Shown here piece after piece: positions 25,582-34,364 of a DNA stretch of 64,000 bases. Source of the stretch: 54-19 sp038210655 (GTDB lineage: Bacteria; Chloroflexota; Chloroflexia; Chloroheliales; Chloroheliaceae); the NCBI GenBank assembly GCA_038210655.1, contig JBBQWM010000016.1, positions 62,001 through 126,000 on the forward strand, read 5' to 3'. Numbering within the stretch: the stretch's first letter is position 1; every line of letters begins with the position of its first letter. Both the position numbers and the translations under genes were made by a program. The notes beneath the pieces are model-generated. The model made no database searches. It had not been told where the DNA came from and was given only the letters and a program-made list of their open reading frames with translations.

Positions 25582-26052
25582 TTACGGATAATCTTCGGGG
25601 TTTTCGACCGAGAGATTTTGAGCCTGCGCCACCCTTAATAGTTGGACATCCGAACTGACGAAGGTAAAAGGAGCCACCGGCTGCTGGTTGTTTGCATCTT
25701 TCTGAGCAAGATTAGCGGCTGCTAATTGAAGGCCGTCTAAGGCTCGTAGTCGCAAATTGGTTGGCAAGTTAAAAGCCATAGAAACTACCCGGTTGCGTTG
25801 TATGTCAGACCTTAACGGAATTACTCTGTAACTCGCCCGTTGTCGCCAAATTTGAGAATAGAGTCTGGAAGCTTCTATTTTGCTATAAGTACCTTCACGA
25901 TAAAGTCGGCCCAGAGTAGTCGCACTTTCAAAGAAAGCCAGTTCCGAAATAATGACTTGTTTATCTCTGATAAAAGCTTCAAGCCAGGTCGAACCTTTTT
26001 CAGGCCGATAAAGTTTTACTAGCGCATTGCTATCTAGGAAAACAAAGTCCAT
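25582..26052 (-). CDS. PIN-domain toxin, VapC-like, paralogue of the one at 7490
   Basis: 156 residues from the ATG at 26052, which overlaps the antitoxin stop by one base (TGATG), the same arrangement as the pair at 7170-7960. PIN acidic residues are at D7 (FLDSNALVKLY), E37 (SELAFFESAT) and D106 (RALDGLQL), with a fourth acidic position in FVSSDVQLL. It is predicted to cleave RNA. It is the last gene of a minus-strand run that starts with the McrB-like ATPase at 30518. Confidence 0.85.
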   Translation of the reverse strand: MDFVFLDSNALVKLYRPEKGSTWLEAFIRDKQVIISELAFFESATTLGRLYREGTYSKIEASRLYSQIWRQRASYRVIPLRSDIQRNRVVSMAFNLPTNLRLRALDGLQLAAANLAQKDANNQQPVAPFTFVSSDVQLLRVAQAQNLSVENPEDYP

Positions 26053-26444
26053 CAAAAACGATCCTCACGGTCTTCATTAATCATTTCGGAAAGTGATTTT
26101 GGCAGGGGCGGTAGATCGTCCAGATTGACTTTTTCCATTTCGAGTAATTCTTCTGAGGTAAATATTTCAGCTAGTTCTGCCTCAAGCTGTGCTGCCGTAG
26201 GTGTAGGCAAATAAATCGACTCGTTAGAAGCATCTGGATAAGAAAGACCGTCTTTATTGGCCTTAGCTTCTTCCGGGGTAAGCCGGTAAGCCCCCGGCAC
26301 GCGGACATAAGCGTCCGGTGGGCTTTGAACGCTCCCCAGGGTTTTCTGGCGTAGCTGTTTCGTGATATATTCTTGCAGAAGAAACAATTCATCCGGCGAT
26401 AGTTCTTCTGCCTTTGCCATTATAAGTTGTAGAGTTGTACTCAT
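26052..26444 (-). CDS. Antitoxin-like protein of a VapBC-type pair
   Basis: 130 residues from the ATG at 26444; AAGGTAGG lies about eight bases upstream. The N-terminal helix (MAKAEELSPDELFLLQEYI) and the C-terminus (DLPPLPKSLSEMINEDRE) match the antitoxin-like protein at 7170-7490, while the middle is longer. The conserved C-terminal stretch is likely the toxin-binding segment (inference). Its start is only about 23 bases after the stop of the DUF2357 gene, so it is probably in the same operon. Confidence 0.65.
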   Translation of the reverse strand: MSTTLQLIMAKAEELSPDELFLLQEYITKQLRQKTLGSVQSPPDAYVRVPGAYRLTPEEAKANKDGLSYPDASNESIYLPTPTAAQLEAELAEIFTSEELLEMEKVNLDDLPPLPKSLSEMINEDREDRF

Positions 26445-26467
26445 CACTTGCCTACCTTAATTTAGAC

Positions 26468-28570
26468 TTATTCCAACGCCCCGGCAATCCGTAATAATTG
26501 GCGTAAAATTGTCGCTAGTTGATCGGCGGCGCGGGGAGTGGGCTGTAAGGGCAATTGCCCGAAACGGAACTCGTCGTGTTCGAGGCGGGATGGCTCTTCG
26601 GGGTAGACCACCCAGGCCGCTACGACTGGACGGGCCAGCGTGTTAGATTGGGCATCGGTCTTGGTGAAGTCGCGGATCGAGTCGCGGTACTCGTATTTGG
26701 AATAGAGGGTGCGGCGGTCGCGGCTGTAGGTCGCATCCATCACGATAATTTTTGGGACGCGCTCACCCTCGCCGAAGACTTCGATAGCAATGTCCGGCTT
26801 GCGTTTGGACGACCCCATCCCGACCGGGACATAGTAGCCATAATAAATTGGGCCACCCATTGCTTCGCTATAGCCGCGCTCGTAATCAAATTCCTCTTCG
26901 TTGCCGGAATAATAGTTGCGTGCGCCGCGATAGTTTTGATATTCTCGATCATAGTAAATCAGGACGCGCTTGCCAAGCGGCGAGACTAGCTCCATCGAAC
27001 TGCCGCTTTGCAAAATATAGTTGAAGCGGCCCTTGCTGGTTATACTATTGAGCGGCTTACCCTCTTTCGCCACAACCGTAAAACCCAGCTTTTCGACCAT
27101 CGTCTGCAAGACTACTACCGTCACCCAATACTCGTAAAGCTGGTTGACGCTGCTAAGGCGCACGCTCTGGCTGCTCTGTTCGAGGCCAATGGTGCTGCTC
27201 ACCAACTCGACTTCTTCATCAATATCCGACTCGATCTGGCGAACCTGGCGATAGTAGCGGTTCTCACGCAGTACTACGCTGGCCCGGCGCGGCCCCAACG
27301 ACCCCAAATTATCCAGGAAAGAGCTATGTACCACATTTTCCAGCCGCGTCCGCATCCGCTTCAAATTAATAATATATTGATGGTTAGTCTTGATCCGGGT
27401 TGCCAGGGCTAAAGCTCGCGTGCGGCTACTACGTTCCTGTTCACGTCTGGCCGTCCGAATTTCCTGTTCCAATTGCTCCTGCACCAACTTCGAGAGCGCA
27501 ATCAACTTCTTGATCGTCATCTTCAAAAAACGATTTTCGTAGGTATCGAAATTTTCTTCCAGACGTGGCAGAGGAACAGTTGCCGGTAGTACTCGCGCTC
27601 CGGTGGGGGCCGGGCGGGCCGCCGGGCGGGATTTTTCCAACTTGCGTTGGGTCTTGAGCAACTGAGCCTGCCAGCTATTGAGTGGTGGGGCGGCGCTGGG
27701 TTTGGGCGGTGGCCCTTTGTCCAGCAATTCGGCTTTAGCATCCACCACCGCCTCGGCAGCCCGTTTGTCGTCGGGAATGATAATCCATTGCGCCCCGCTC
27801 CGAGCCGCCAATTTTAGCGAACCGAAATTGAGCGCCCGCATCGTATTAGCCGAAACCTGCGTGACCAACCGTCTTAGCTCATGATGGGGCTGATCCAGGA
27901 TGTCGGGCAGTACTGACATCAAGCGTTCGTAATAGGCCGCCACGATTTCGTAGCGAGAGGCGGCGGCGCTTTTGGCTCCCAGCATCGAAAGTTCGTGAGC
28001 GCGACCCCGGTGACTGTACAAGACCTTTTCGTTTTGGTGTTTGAGGGCATCCCGCATATACTCGTAGTGCTGTTCGGCTAACCGTGAGACCTGTAACTGG
28101 ATGTTAGAAGTAAAACCGGCCACCGGCAACCCCCGATAAAGCAGCGTCACACTACAGTCGCCCGCGTATTGCTCCTCCTGCATACGTTGTTGCCATTCGC
28201 GGGTGCTGACCTTTTGATTGGCTTTTAGCACATTCCACTCGACGGGGATACCCTGGGTGATTTCGTCACGTTCTAGTTCGAGCGTAATCGAATAAATATC
28301 GAGCGGTAAATTGCCCAGATCGATCTCAAAACTCAACTTGTCGCGCTCGTTTAGCGAGATTTCACCGCGCCAGGGCAAAAGTTGCCGGTTGACCAGCACC
28401 CGCACCTCGCGCAACATGGTCAGTTCTTCTTCGCTAAATGCGCCGACCCGCAAAGTCGGGAGGGCCTGATTAGGGTTGGCTGACGGAGCATGTTTGGCTT
28501 GAGGGCTGGTTTTAGCCCAACCCCCAATCCCCTGACCCTTGTTATTATAATTGCCCGATAACAACGTCAT
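26468..28570 (-). CDS. DUF2357/McrC-like nuclease-fold protein
   Basis: 700 residues. The first 280 resemble the beta-rich DUF2357 domain. The middle is helical and Arg-rich, with YENRFLK near 344 and VNQLYEYWV near 475. The C-terminal PD-(D/E)XK fold shows KPDIAIEV (P592-D593) and IIVMDATY (D612), followed by YEYRDSIRDF. The usual active-site lysine after the second acid (DAK in most relatives) is Thr614. In McrBC-type systems this subunit cuts DNA when driven by the McrB ATPase. It overlaps the ATPase gene by 26 bases. Confidence 0.78.
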   Translation of the reverse strand: MTLLSGNYNNKGQGIGGWAKTSPQAKHAPSANPNQALPTLRVGAFSEEELTMLREVRVLVNRQLLPWRGEISLNERDKLSFEIDLGNLPLDIYSITLELERDEITQGIPVEWNVLKANQKVSTREWQQRMQEEQYAGDCSVTLLYRGLPVAGFTSNIQLQVSRLAEQHYEYMRDALKHQNEKVLYSHRGRAHELSMLGAKSAAASRYEIVAAYYERLMSVLPDILDQPHHELRRLVTQVSANTMRALNFGSLKLAARSGAQWIIIPDDKRAAEAVVDAKAELLDKGPPPKPSAAPPLNSWQAQLLKTQRKLEKSRPAARPAPTGARVLPATVPLPRLEENFDTYENRFLKMTIKKLIALSKLVQEQLEQEIRTARREQERSSRTRALALATRIKTNHQYIINLKRMRTRLENVVHSSFLDNLGSLGPRRASVVLRENRYYRQVRQIESDIDEEVELVSSTIGLEQSSQSVRLSSVNQLYEYWVTVVVLQTMVEKLGFTVVAKEGKPLNSITSKGRFNYILQSGSSMELVSPLGKRVLIYYDREYQNYRGARNYYSGNEEEFDYERGYSEAMGGPIYYGYYVPVGMGSSKRKPDIAIEVFGEGERVPKIIVMDATYSRDRRTLYSKYEYRDSIRDFTKTDAQSNTLARPVVAAWVVYPEEPSRLEHDEFRFGQLPLQPTPRAADQLATILRQLLRIAGALE

Positions 28571-30518
28571 CCTCTTCCAATTTACTGGCTAACTCGCCGA
28601 TGGCCTCGTGGCTATGCTCAAAGAGCGGTCGGTCAGTTTCCGAGCTACGGGCTTCCTGCTCAAAATAGGTCGTCAACTTTTCCAACATCGAGCGTTGCCG
28701 GTTGTGATCGCTGGAGACTTCTAGCTTGACCAGCACCTTTTGGACGATCTGAATATCTAGGGCTGCCGCCATCGTAAAATAGCCCGCCTGATATGCTTCG
28801 TCTACCCAATCCAAAATTTCGTGGACGGTACGGTAGCCAAACTGCTGCCCCGCTTCGGCCAGTCGCAAATTGATTTCCTTAAGGTGAGTTCCCACAAATT
28901 CGAGCAAGTCGCCCTGATAGTCGGCCCGCAGCAAATCGAGCATATGTCCGATTTCGATCCGGTCGATCTTGATAATATTGGCCCGGTCTAGCACCTTGCG
29001 GCTAAAAGTATGGGTCGTCTCATCCAAATTGACCGTCCCGGTGATATAGAGGTTGGGTGGGATAATCAAATCCTGGTCAACTTCATCGTCGGGGCCTTTG
29101 GGCTGATCGTAGAGCCGGATTTTTCGTAAATCGCCCTTAACTTCCATCCGGCTCAAGAAGTCGGAGAAATAATACTCGGCCCGCGCCAGGTTCATTTCGT
29201 CCAGGCAAACAAAATATTTTTTGGGCGAACGCGGGTCGCGGGCGTAATCGACCGAAGCGCGATAGACGTGCATACAAAATTCGGATGGTACAAAGCGTTT
29301 ATTCAAAATGTCATAATTGCCAAGCAAACTATCGTTGGATTGCCAATCCGGGCGCACACTGACTAGACAATATTTGCCGTTCATGGCTTCGGCGTAGACC
29401 TGGGTGAGACGGGTTTTACCGCCCCCCGACACGCCGGTCAAAATTACAAAAGGTTTCGACATTAAGGAGATATGATACCGCCAGACCAATTCATCTGGAT
29501 AATAAAGTTTTTCGCGTTTGAGATGTTCAATTACTCGGTTGACTTCGGCCATCACCGCTTTGTTGGGTTTAGGGGCGGGTGGTTGTGGCACCGTCACGGG
29601 CCGGGGTACATAAGGACTGGTATAGACGGTCGTAAAATTGCGACTGTATCCATTGGTTTGCTGCGGAGCATCGGCACACAGGTCGATAATTTTGTCCAGA
29701 CGGGCCGTGACAGTTTCGCATTGTTCGGCTTCGGTAACGCGCCCGGCACTGCGTAATTCGTTGGCCCGAATTTCGTGTTTTTCCTGAATACTTTGCAAAG
29801 CCTGAATAATATAACTGCGGTCGATTTTGCGGATATACTTGCTAAAAGTTTCGCTACGTACCGAACGGTTCCAGACTGGGCTACTATCGATCAGACCGTC
29901 CATAAAACGTACCGAGAGTTCGCTATTGCCGGTAATTAAGTAATGTGGTTTGCCCAACAACATTCCATCGCGGCTATCTTTGCGCTCAATTTTGTCTACT
30001 ACGTATACCCCTACCAGATAGTTAAAATTGGCCCGGTTTGTCCAGAAGAACATCACACATCCAGGCGTGACTGTTTGCAAAAATTCGCTATATTCGTCAT
30101 CGGCTGGTTTCCACACTTTATAACCTGTTTTGCTAAATAAACCCAGATCATAACAACGTGCCTCCCCTTTATCACAATAATTCGCCCGGAAATGTTCTTG
30201 CGCTCCACACATTACTCGTACCGGGTTGGCGCAAATCGTTCCATCGAACCCGGCTATATGGCGGTTTACTTTTAATAAAAGACAGTTATCAAGGGTTAGA
30301 TTATAGGGTGGGCGGGCTTCCTGCTTGACTTCGGCTGGTAGGGCGCTTAGATCGTAGCGAGAGAAAGCTTTTCCAAAAGCAGTTTCGGTACTAGGTGGTG
30401 GTTCAACCACTTCACTAAGCAGATCGCCCGTACTTACTGTTAATAACTGACTATCACCTGGGGGCGATTCGGCTTCGGCTATCGGAACATTTGTTTCACT
30501 CTCGGTTGAAAAACTCAT
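28545..30518 (-). CDS. McrB-like AAA+ ATPase with Cys-rich N-terminal domain
   Basis: 657 residues from the ATG at 30518 (AAGGAGGA nine bases upstream). The C-terminal AAA+ domain has Walker A GVSGGGKT (about 362-369), Walker B YFVCLDEMN (435-443) and the McrB-family GTVNLDETTHTFSRK (494-508). The N-terminal region (80-230) has four cysteines at about 96, 104, 115 and 122 in the setting FDGTIC...MCG...NYCD...ARCYD, suggesting zinc binding or a small-molecule/DNA sensor. Family role: NTP-driven translocation that activates the partner nuclease on modified or foreign DNA. Confidence 0.8.
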   Translation of the reverse strand: MSFSTESETNVPIAEAESPPGDSQLLTVSTGDLLSEVVEPPPSTETAFGKAFSRYDLSALPAEVKQEARPPYNLTLDNCLLLKVNRHIAGFDGTICANPVRVMCGAQEHFRANYCDKGEARCYDLGLFSKTGYKVWKPADDEYSEFLQTVTPGCVMFFWTNRANFNYLVGVYVVDKIERKDSRDGMLLGKPHYLITGNSELSVRFMDGLIDSSPVWNRSVRSETFSKYIRKIDRSYIIQALQSIQEKHEIRANELRSAGRVTEAEQCETVTARLDKIIDLCADAPQQTNGYSRNFTTVYTSPYVPRPVTVPQPPAPKPNKAVMAEVNRVIEHLKREKLYYPDELVWRYHISLMSKPFVILTGVSGGGKTRLTQVYAEAMNGKYCLVSVRPDWQSNDSLLGNYDILNKRFVPSEFCMHVYRASVDYARDPRSPKKYFVCLDEMNLARAEYYFSDFLSRMEVKGDLRKIRLYDQPKGPDDEVDQDLIIPPNLYITGTVNLDETTHTFSRKVLDRANIIKIDRIEIGHMLDLLRADYQGDLLEFVGTHLKEINLRLAEAGQQFGYRTVHEILDWVDEAYQAGYFTMAAALDIQIVQKVLVKLEVSSDHNRQRSMLEKLTTYFEQEARSSETDRPLFEHSHEAIGELASKLEEDDVVIGQL

Positions 30519-30724
30519 GAGATGATCCTCCTTTTGTACTATTAAGACTACCACATTAAATAAATCTTATAAGTGATTTAGGATAGTTTTTTGCCAAATT
30601 TGAGTTTAATGCTGCCTTTGCCATGAGGAGGAAAAAGACAACACCAAGCGGCGGCGATCTGTCTCGCCGTATCATTGCAGTGTACATTTTCTGCAAAGGA
30701 AAAGCAAGCTTTAATCGAGAGGGA

Positions 30725-30754
30725 GTGCGTGTCAGCTTTTTGCAAACCGACGAG
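30725..30754 (+). repeat. Repeat family E copy
   Basis: GTGCGTGTCAGCTTTTTGCA and onward; related copies are at 59016-59049 and, reversed, at 24172-24204 and 15599-15622. Confidence 0.5.
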
Positions 30755-30780
30755 TTATTCTACCACCTAAACCAGGGTTG

Positions 30781-30823
30781 AATATATTAGAAAAATTTTG
30801 GCAGAAAATTTTTCTAATATATT
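30781..30823. repeat. Perfect AT-rich palindrome
   Basis: AATATATTAGAAAAATTTT (30781-30799) and its exact complement (30805-30823) are separated by five bases. It sits between the McrB-like gene and the convergent-side STAS-like gene, in a gene-free stretch (30519-30961). It could be a terminator on either strand, a protein-binding site, or a mobile-element remnant. Confidence 0.6.
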
Positions 30824-30961
30824 CTGGCGGTTTGGAGCGAGTATATTTTGGGGCTTACAAAAAGCCCATTCCTGGTTTTGTGGGCCGGAAGTGGATTGGA
30901 CGCTTCGTTAGGTTTGACAGGGCTACCCCGGTAAAGGGCAGTTGTAAAAGATAAAACTTTG

Positions 30962-31357
30962 CTACCGGGAGCGCAGCCACCTTTTGGCGCTAAGTTGGCT
31001 ATCAAAGAAGGCCATTGTAACCTCGTTGTCGGTAGGTGCTTTACTCATAGAGGCTTCTATCCCCATCCGGGCTAAGGCACTTTTGGGTATGACCATCGCC
31101 ATGTTTTTAATTCCGGCGACTATCGCACGTGGAACCCATTCCTCATTGACCCACTGGTCAATCTCTTTACTAACTGGACTTAACTGGCTAGTATCGGCGA
31201 GCCAGTTAGATTGCCCTTTCTGCTCGAACAGTTCCAGCGCTTTATTCAGGCCGGTCTGTATCTTTGGAAGCGAGATAAAGCCTTGCCATTGCAGTATCAC
31301 CGCCTGGATTTCTTCATCCCAGCTTACCGTTACATATGGCTCTTTGAAATAAATCAT
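30962..31357 (-). CDS. STAS/SEC14-like small protein
   Basis: 131 residues from the ATG at 31357. The longer open frame upstream would be encoded by the edge of a repeat element, so the shorter start is preferred. The pattern (VSWDEEIQAVILQWQGF, a helix ending in NWLADTSQLSPVSKE, then WVPRAIVAGIKNMAMVIP) fits proteins of the STAS/SEC14-like fold, often found next to signalling proteins. A chemoreceptor-like gene lies directly upstream on the same strand. The function is unknown. Confidence 0.6.
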   Translation of the reverse strand: MIYFKEPYVTVSWDEEIQAVILQWQGFISLPKIQTGLNKALELFEQKGQSNWLADTSQLSPVSKEIDQWVNEEWVPRAIVAGIKNMAMVIPKSALARMGIEASMSKAPTDNEVTMAFFDSQLSAKRWLRSR

Positions 31358-31393
31358 GCTTGCTTTTTCCAGAATGTTTAGGCTAGATTGGTT

Positions 31394-31510
31394 GTAGCTA
31401 CGCAGCCTATCCCTTTGGGCGACCACATTGGGTCGTTCCCTATAATGGATTTTGGGTAACGGATTTTGGGTAGGGGCGACCCAATGTGGTCGCCCGGCCT
31501 GAGTAATTAT
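31394..31510. repeat. Palindromic repeat family A, copy with terminal repeats
   Basis: GTAGCTACGCAGCC at the left and GGCCTGAGTAATTAT at the right flank inner arms starting at 31417 and ending at 31495. The arm centre is CACATTGGG against CCCAATGTG. The spacer contains a short duplication (GGATTTTGGGTAACGGATTTTGGGTA). It separates the chemoreceptor-like gene from the STAS-like gene. Confidence 0.8.
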
Positions 31511-31544
31511 GATTGGTTAATAATTTCGTTTCAGGCTTGCTCTG

Positions 31545-33113
31545 TCAGGCCACCAGGGCCGTTAATAAAGTTTGGGATAGTTCTTCGAGATGATGCGTGC
31601 TTCTGGTCACTTCCGTACTACCGTTGGCACTTTGCATAGCGACACTACCGATGTTTTGCAAAGTTTCCAGAGCTTGATTGGAAGCGCTATATTGCTGTTT
31701 GGTTGCAAAATTTATCTCCCGGCTTTGTCCGTTCATGGCTTGATTTGACTCCTCGATCAATTGAACTTCTTCAACATTTTCGTAAATATTGACCCCCAAT
31801 TCGTGTAACAAGTCCCCACTTTCTTTGGCAATTGCCAGGGCGGCTATAATCTCTTGCTGCCCGGTTTCAGAGGCCCGCACCGCTTTCTCGATACCTTCTT
31901 CCACCTTGCTTAAAATCTCATTGACCTCTCGGCTGGCCCGCATCGCTCGACTGGCCAGGGCTTTGACCTCTTCGGCGACTATTCTAAACCGTTCGCCATA
32001 CTCGCCCGCCCCGGCCGCTTCGATAGCCGCATTCAAAGCCAGCAGGTGCGTCTCGTTGCTAATCCCTTTTATGGTGCTGACCACTTTCCTGATCTCACCC
32101 TGGCGTTCAGACAAATCGGCCAGAAGACCTTGCAGACCGTTATACTGTTCATTGACTTGTTGGGCGCTGGAGATAGTCTGCGCGACAGCCACCGCTCCAT
32201 TTTCGCTTGCTTCAGTCATCCCTCTCGCCCTGCTTTTAACCCGCCCAATAGCTTCTGTACTGAGTTCTGCTGCCCAGCTTAGTTGATCGGTTTTAGCAGA
32301 GATGGCCTGGGCCGTTTGGGTCATTTCCTTTATAAAGGCAGTCATCTCACTTAGGGCCGAAGCTTGTTGTTGACTACCACTGGCTTGCTGGTTGGCGGTT
32401 GCGTTGAGTTCGGCGGTTAGCGAAAAGACCTGGCGACTGACCTCTTCACCGACCACCCGCTTTTGTTGGATATCGAGTAGGGCCGCTTCCAGACGAGCGG
32501 CCTGCTGATTGAGGTGGGCGTTAGATTGCTTGAGATGGTTCGCCAGATAAGCGGCCAGCCAGACTACTACAACCATTATCATGACCATAAAGACTGCTAT
32601 GTATGGGCTGATTGGGGTTGAAATCGGAGTGATAGTGCCTGAAACGGTAAATCGCTCGGTAAACGAGTTGTATAAGGCCAGGCCGCTACTCCAAGCCGTA
32701 ATCAAATAGGCTGTTTTTGGACCCAGGATAATCAGAGCAACTATTTCTACCAAAAAGAAGACGAACCAGACATTCAGGCCCGGCATGATAAAGATAAACA
32801 AAAGACTTATGTTCAGGGTCAGCATACTCTGAACGATCCAGGCCGCCAGATTTACTCGGTTAGCTCTGGCTGTACGCCAGCTTATGAAGTAGGTTATCAT
32901 CGCTACAGTTGAAAGCGACAGGGTTATGAGATTGCTCAAATCGTTGGTTATAACCAAATATATAAAAATGACTGGCAAGGTAATCAAATTTAGACCAATC
33001 ATTAACAGGCTGATATTGGTTACGAAACGGCGGCGATCTGTCAATTTTTCGGTTGAAGCTGTAAAAGTTGACAGCAAGTTCTTTTCAGGAACAGAATACT
33101 CTAACTTGTCCAT
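31545..33113 (-). CDS. Membrane methyl-accepting chemotaxis-like protein
   Basis: 522 residues. Residues 30-185 contain about six transmembrane segments, with no large periplasmic sensor domain. A coiled coil follows, then the MCP signalling hairpin: LALNAAIEAAGAGEYGERF near residue 365 and VAEEVKALASRA just after. Such proteins control a CheA kinase. No che genes are in the window, so the partner lies elsewhere or the protein signals in a non-flagellar pathway. Confidence 0.87.
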   Translation of the reverse strand: MDKLEYSVPEKNLLSTFTASTEKLTDRRRFVTNISLLMIGLNLITLPVIFIYLVITNDLSNLITLSLSTVAMITYFISWRTARANRVNLAAWIVQSMLTLNISLLFIFIMPGLNVWFVFFLVEIVALIILGPKTAYLITAWSSGLALYNSFTERFTVSGTITPISTPISPYIAVFMVMIMVVVVWLAAYLANHLKQSNAHLNQQAARLEAALLDIQQKRVVGEEVSRQVFSLTAELNATANQQASGSQQQASALSEMTAFIKEMTQTAQAISAKTDQLSWAAELSTEAIGRVKSRARGMTEASENGAVAVAQTISSAQQVNEQYNGLQGLLADLSERQGEIRKVVSTIKGISNETHLLALNAAIEAAGAGEYGERFRIVAEEVKALASRAMRASREVNEILSKVEEGIEKAVRASETGQQEIIAALAIAKESGDLLHELGVNIYENVEEVQLIEESNQAMNGQSREINFATKQQYSASNQALETLQNIGSVAMQSANGSTEVTRSTHHLEELSQTLLTALVA

Positions 33114-33204
33114 AATTTCCTATTTATAACCAAATTTTAACGTTGAAACGACTTTTGTACAAGAACAAGATATTTATTAAGTTTTCCACGCTGAGAACTA
33201 TATC

Positions 33205-33229
33205 TATAGTATACTAGGACAGTACTATA
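33205..33229. promoter_or_regulatory. Inverted repeat upstream of the chemoreceptor gene
   Basis: TATAGTA (33205-33211) and TACTATA (33223-33229) with 11 bases between them, about 92 bases upstream of the chemoreceptor start. It may be an operator or promoter part; weak support. Confidence 0.3.
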
Positions 33230-33360
33230 TAAGTGTTAAAAAGGCATTGCAAAGGCATTACAAAAGTGTAGCGAGGTCTTTAGCCCCTTTCAAAAGGCTG
33301 GTACGATCGATTGGTCAAATAATGTTCACTATTACAGTGATTTGCCCAGGTATTGAACTG

Positions 33361-33436
33361 GTAGGGGCGACCCTATGTGGTCGCCCTCGGAGAGTGTGCA
33401 GGGTGTTCACGGGCGACCACATAGGGTCGCCCCTAC
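33361..33436. repeat. Palindromic repeat family A, inverted arrangement
   Basis: Perfect 26-base arms at 33361-33386 and 33411-33436, but in the opposite order to the other copies: GTAGGGGCGACC is now outermost and GGGCGACCAC innermost, with a 24-base spacer. The centre is TATG/CATA. The rest of the gene-free 33114-33539 stretch shows no gene. Confidence 0.8.
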
Positions 33437-33539
33437 CAGGAACGGCTAGATATTCTTGCAATTTACTATTAGTATAAAGGGTCTGCCGGACGGATCGTGA
33501 GGTTTGGGTAGTGGTTTTTCAATCAAAGGTTGTGCCAGG

Positions 33540-34364
33540 CTAGGAGCGCCATTTTTCGCTGCCGGGCGGGTAACGGAAAACATCTTGATGGCGCGGGCGA
33601 ATTAGGCTGGTTGCGCCAGGGTCGCGGACTGATTCGGCTTTCTGGTAAGCCAGACCCCGCACCACGACAACCGGGGTTGCTTCGGCAGCCTGTCCCATTA
33701 CTAAGGAAGCCGCCGCTGCCAGTTCGTCGCCACGGGCCGTCAGGGTCGCTTGAAGTTGGTAGCCAAACAGGTCGGACTGCCCCCGTTGGTCAGCTAATCC
33801 AATCATCCCGGCCATGCCAAGCGCTACCCCAACCCCCCCGATCCGAAACGGTCGCCCGTGAGTATCGTTGATGACGACCGCCACTTCCGCCCCGCTCAAG
33901 TTGTAAAGGCTGGTTTTGAGATGAGCCGCCGACGCATTGGGGTCAAGCGGTAAAAGGCAGACCCATTCTTCGGCGGGATCGCCCTGGTTGGCGGGTTGAT
34001 GAATATTAGAGCGGTCTACTCCAGCGTTGGCACAGACATACCCCTGCCGAGTCTCGACTACAAAAATGCCGGGGCTGACCCAAATCACCTCGCGGCTCTC
34101 TCGCAAAATAACTTCGACCAGACGGGGGTCTTTGCCGATAATCGACGCAATCTGGTGAGCGCGTTCGCTGGGGTAGACCTGGGCCAGATTGACCAGCCGA
34201 CCTTCGCTCTTGGAAACAATCTTTTGGGCCAGCACTACCACATCCCCATCCATCAATCGGTCGCCGGTTGTTGCCAGAGCCTCAACAATCAGGCGGGCCA
34301 AATCGTCACCCGGTTCGATCATCGGAAAACCTGCCACCGGCACAAACAATACTCCACCGCTCAT
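33540..34364 (-). CDS. cofE: Coenzyme F420-0:L-glutamate ligase
   Basis: 274 residues. The ATG at 34364 overlaps the cofD stop by four bases (ATGA); the open frame extending further upstream is a shadow of cofD. CofE adds L-glutamates to F420-0 with GTP. FVPVAGFPMIEPGDDLARLI, DVVVLAQKIVSKSEGRLV near residue 40 and VVINDTHGRPFRIGGVGVALG near 165 fit the family. The C-terminal FMN reductase domain of FbiB is absent. It is translationally coupled with cofD. Confidence 0.93.
   Translation of the reverse strand: MSGGVLFVPVAGFPMIEPGDDLARLIVEALATTGDRLMDGDVVVLAQKIVSKSEGRLVNLAQVYPSERAHQIASIIGKDPRLVEVILRESREVIWVSPGIFVVETRQGYVCANAGVDRSNIHQPANQGDPAEEWVCLLPLDPNASAAHLKTSLYNLSGAEVAVVINDTHGRPFRIGGVGVALGMAGMIGLADQRGQSDLFGYQLQATLTARGDELAAAASLVMGQAAEATPVVVVRGLAYQKAESVRDPGATSLIRPRHQDVFRYPPGSEKWRS

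Noticed and set aside
30814..31005. 63-codon minus-strand ORF
   Set aside because: It overlaps the perfect palindrome and the 3' end of the STAS-like gene in another frame and has no start signal.
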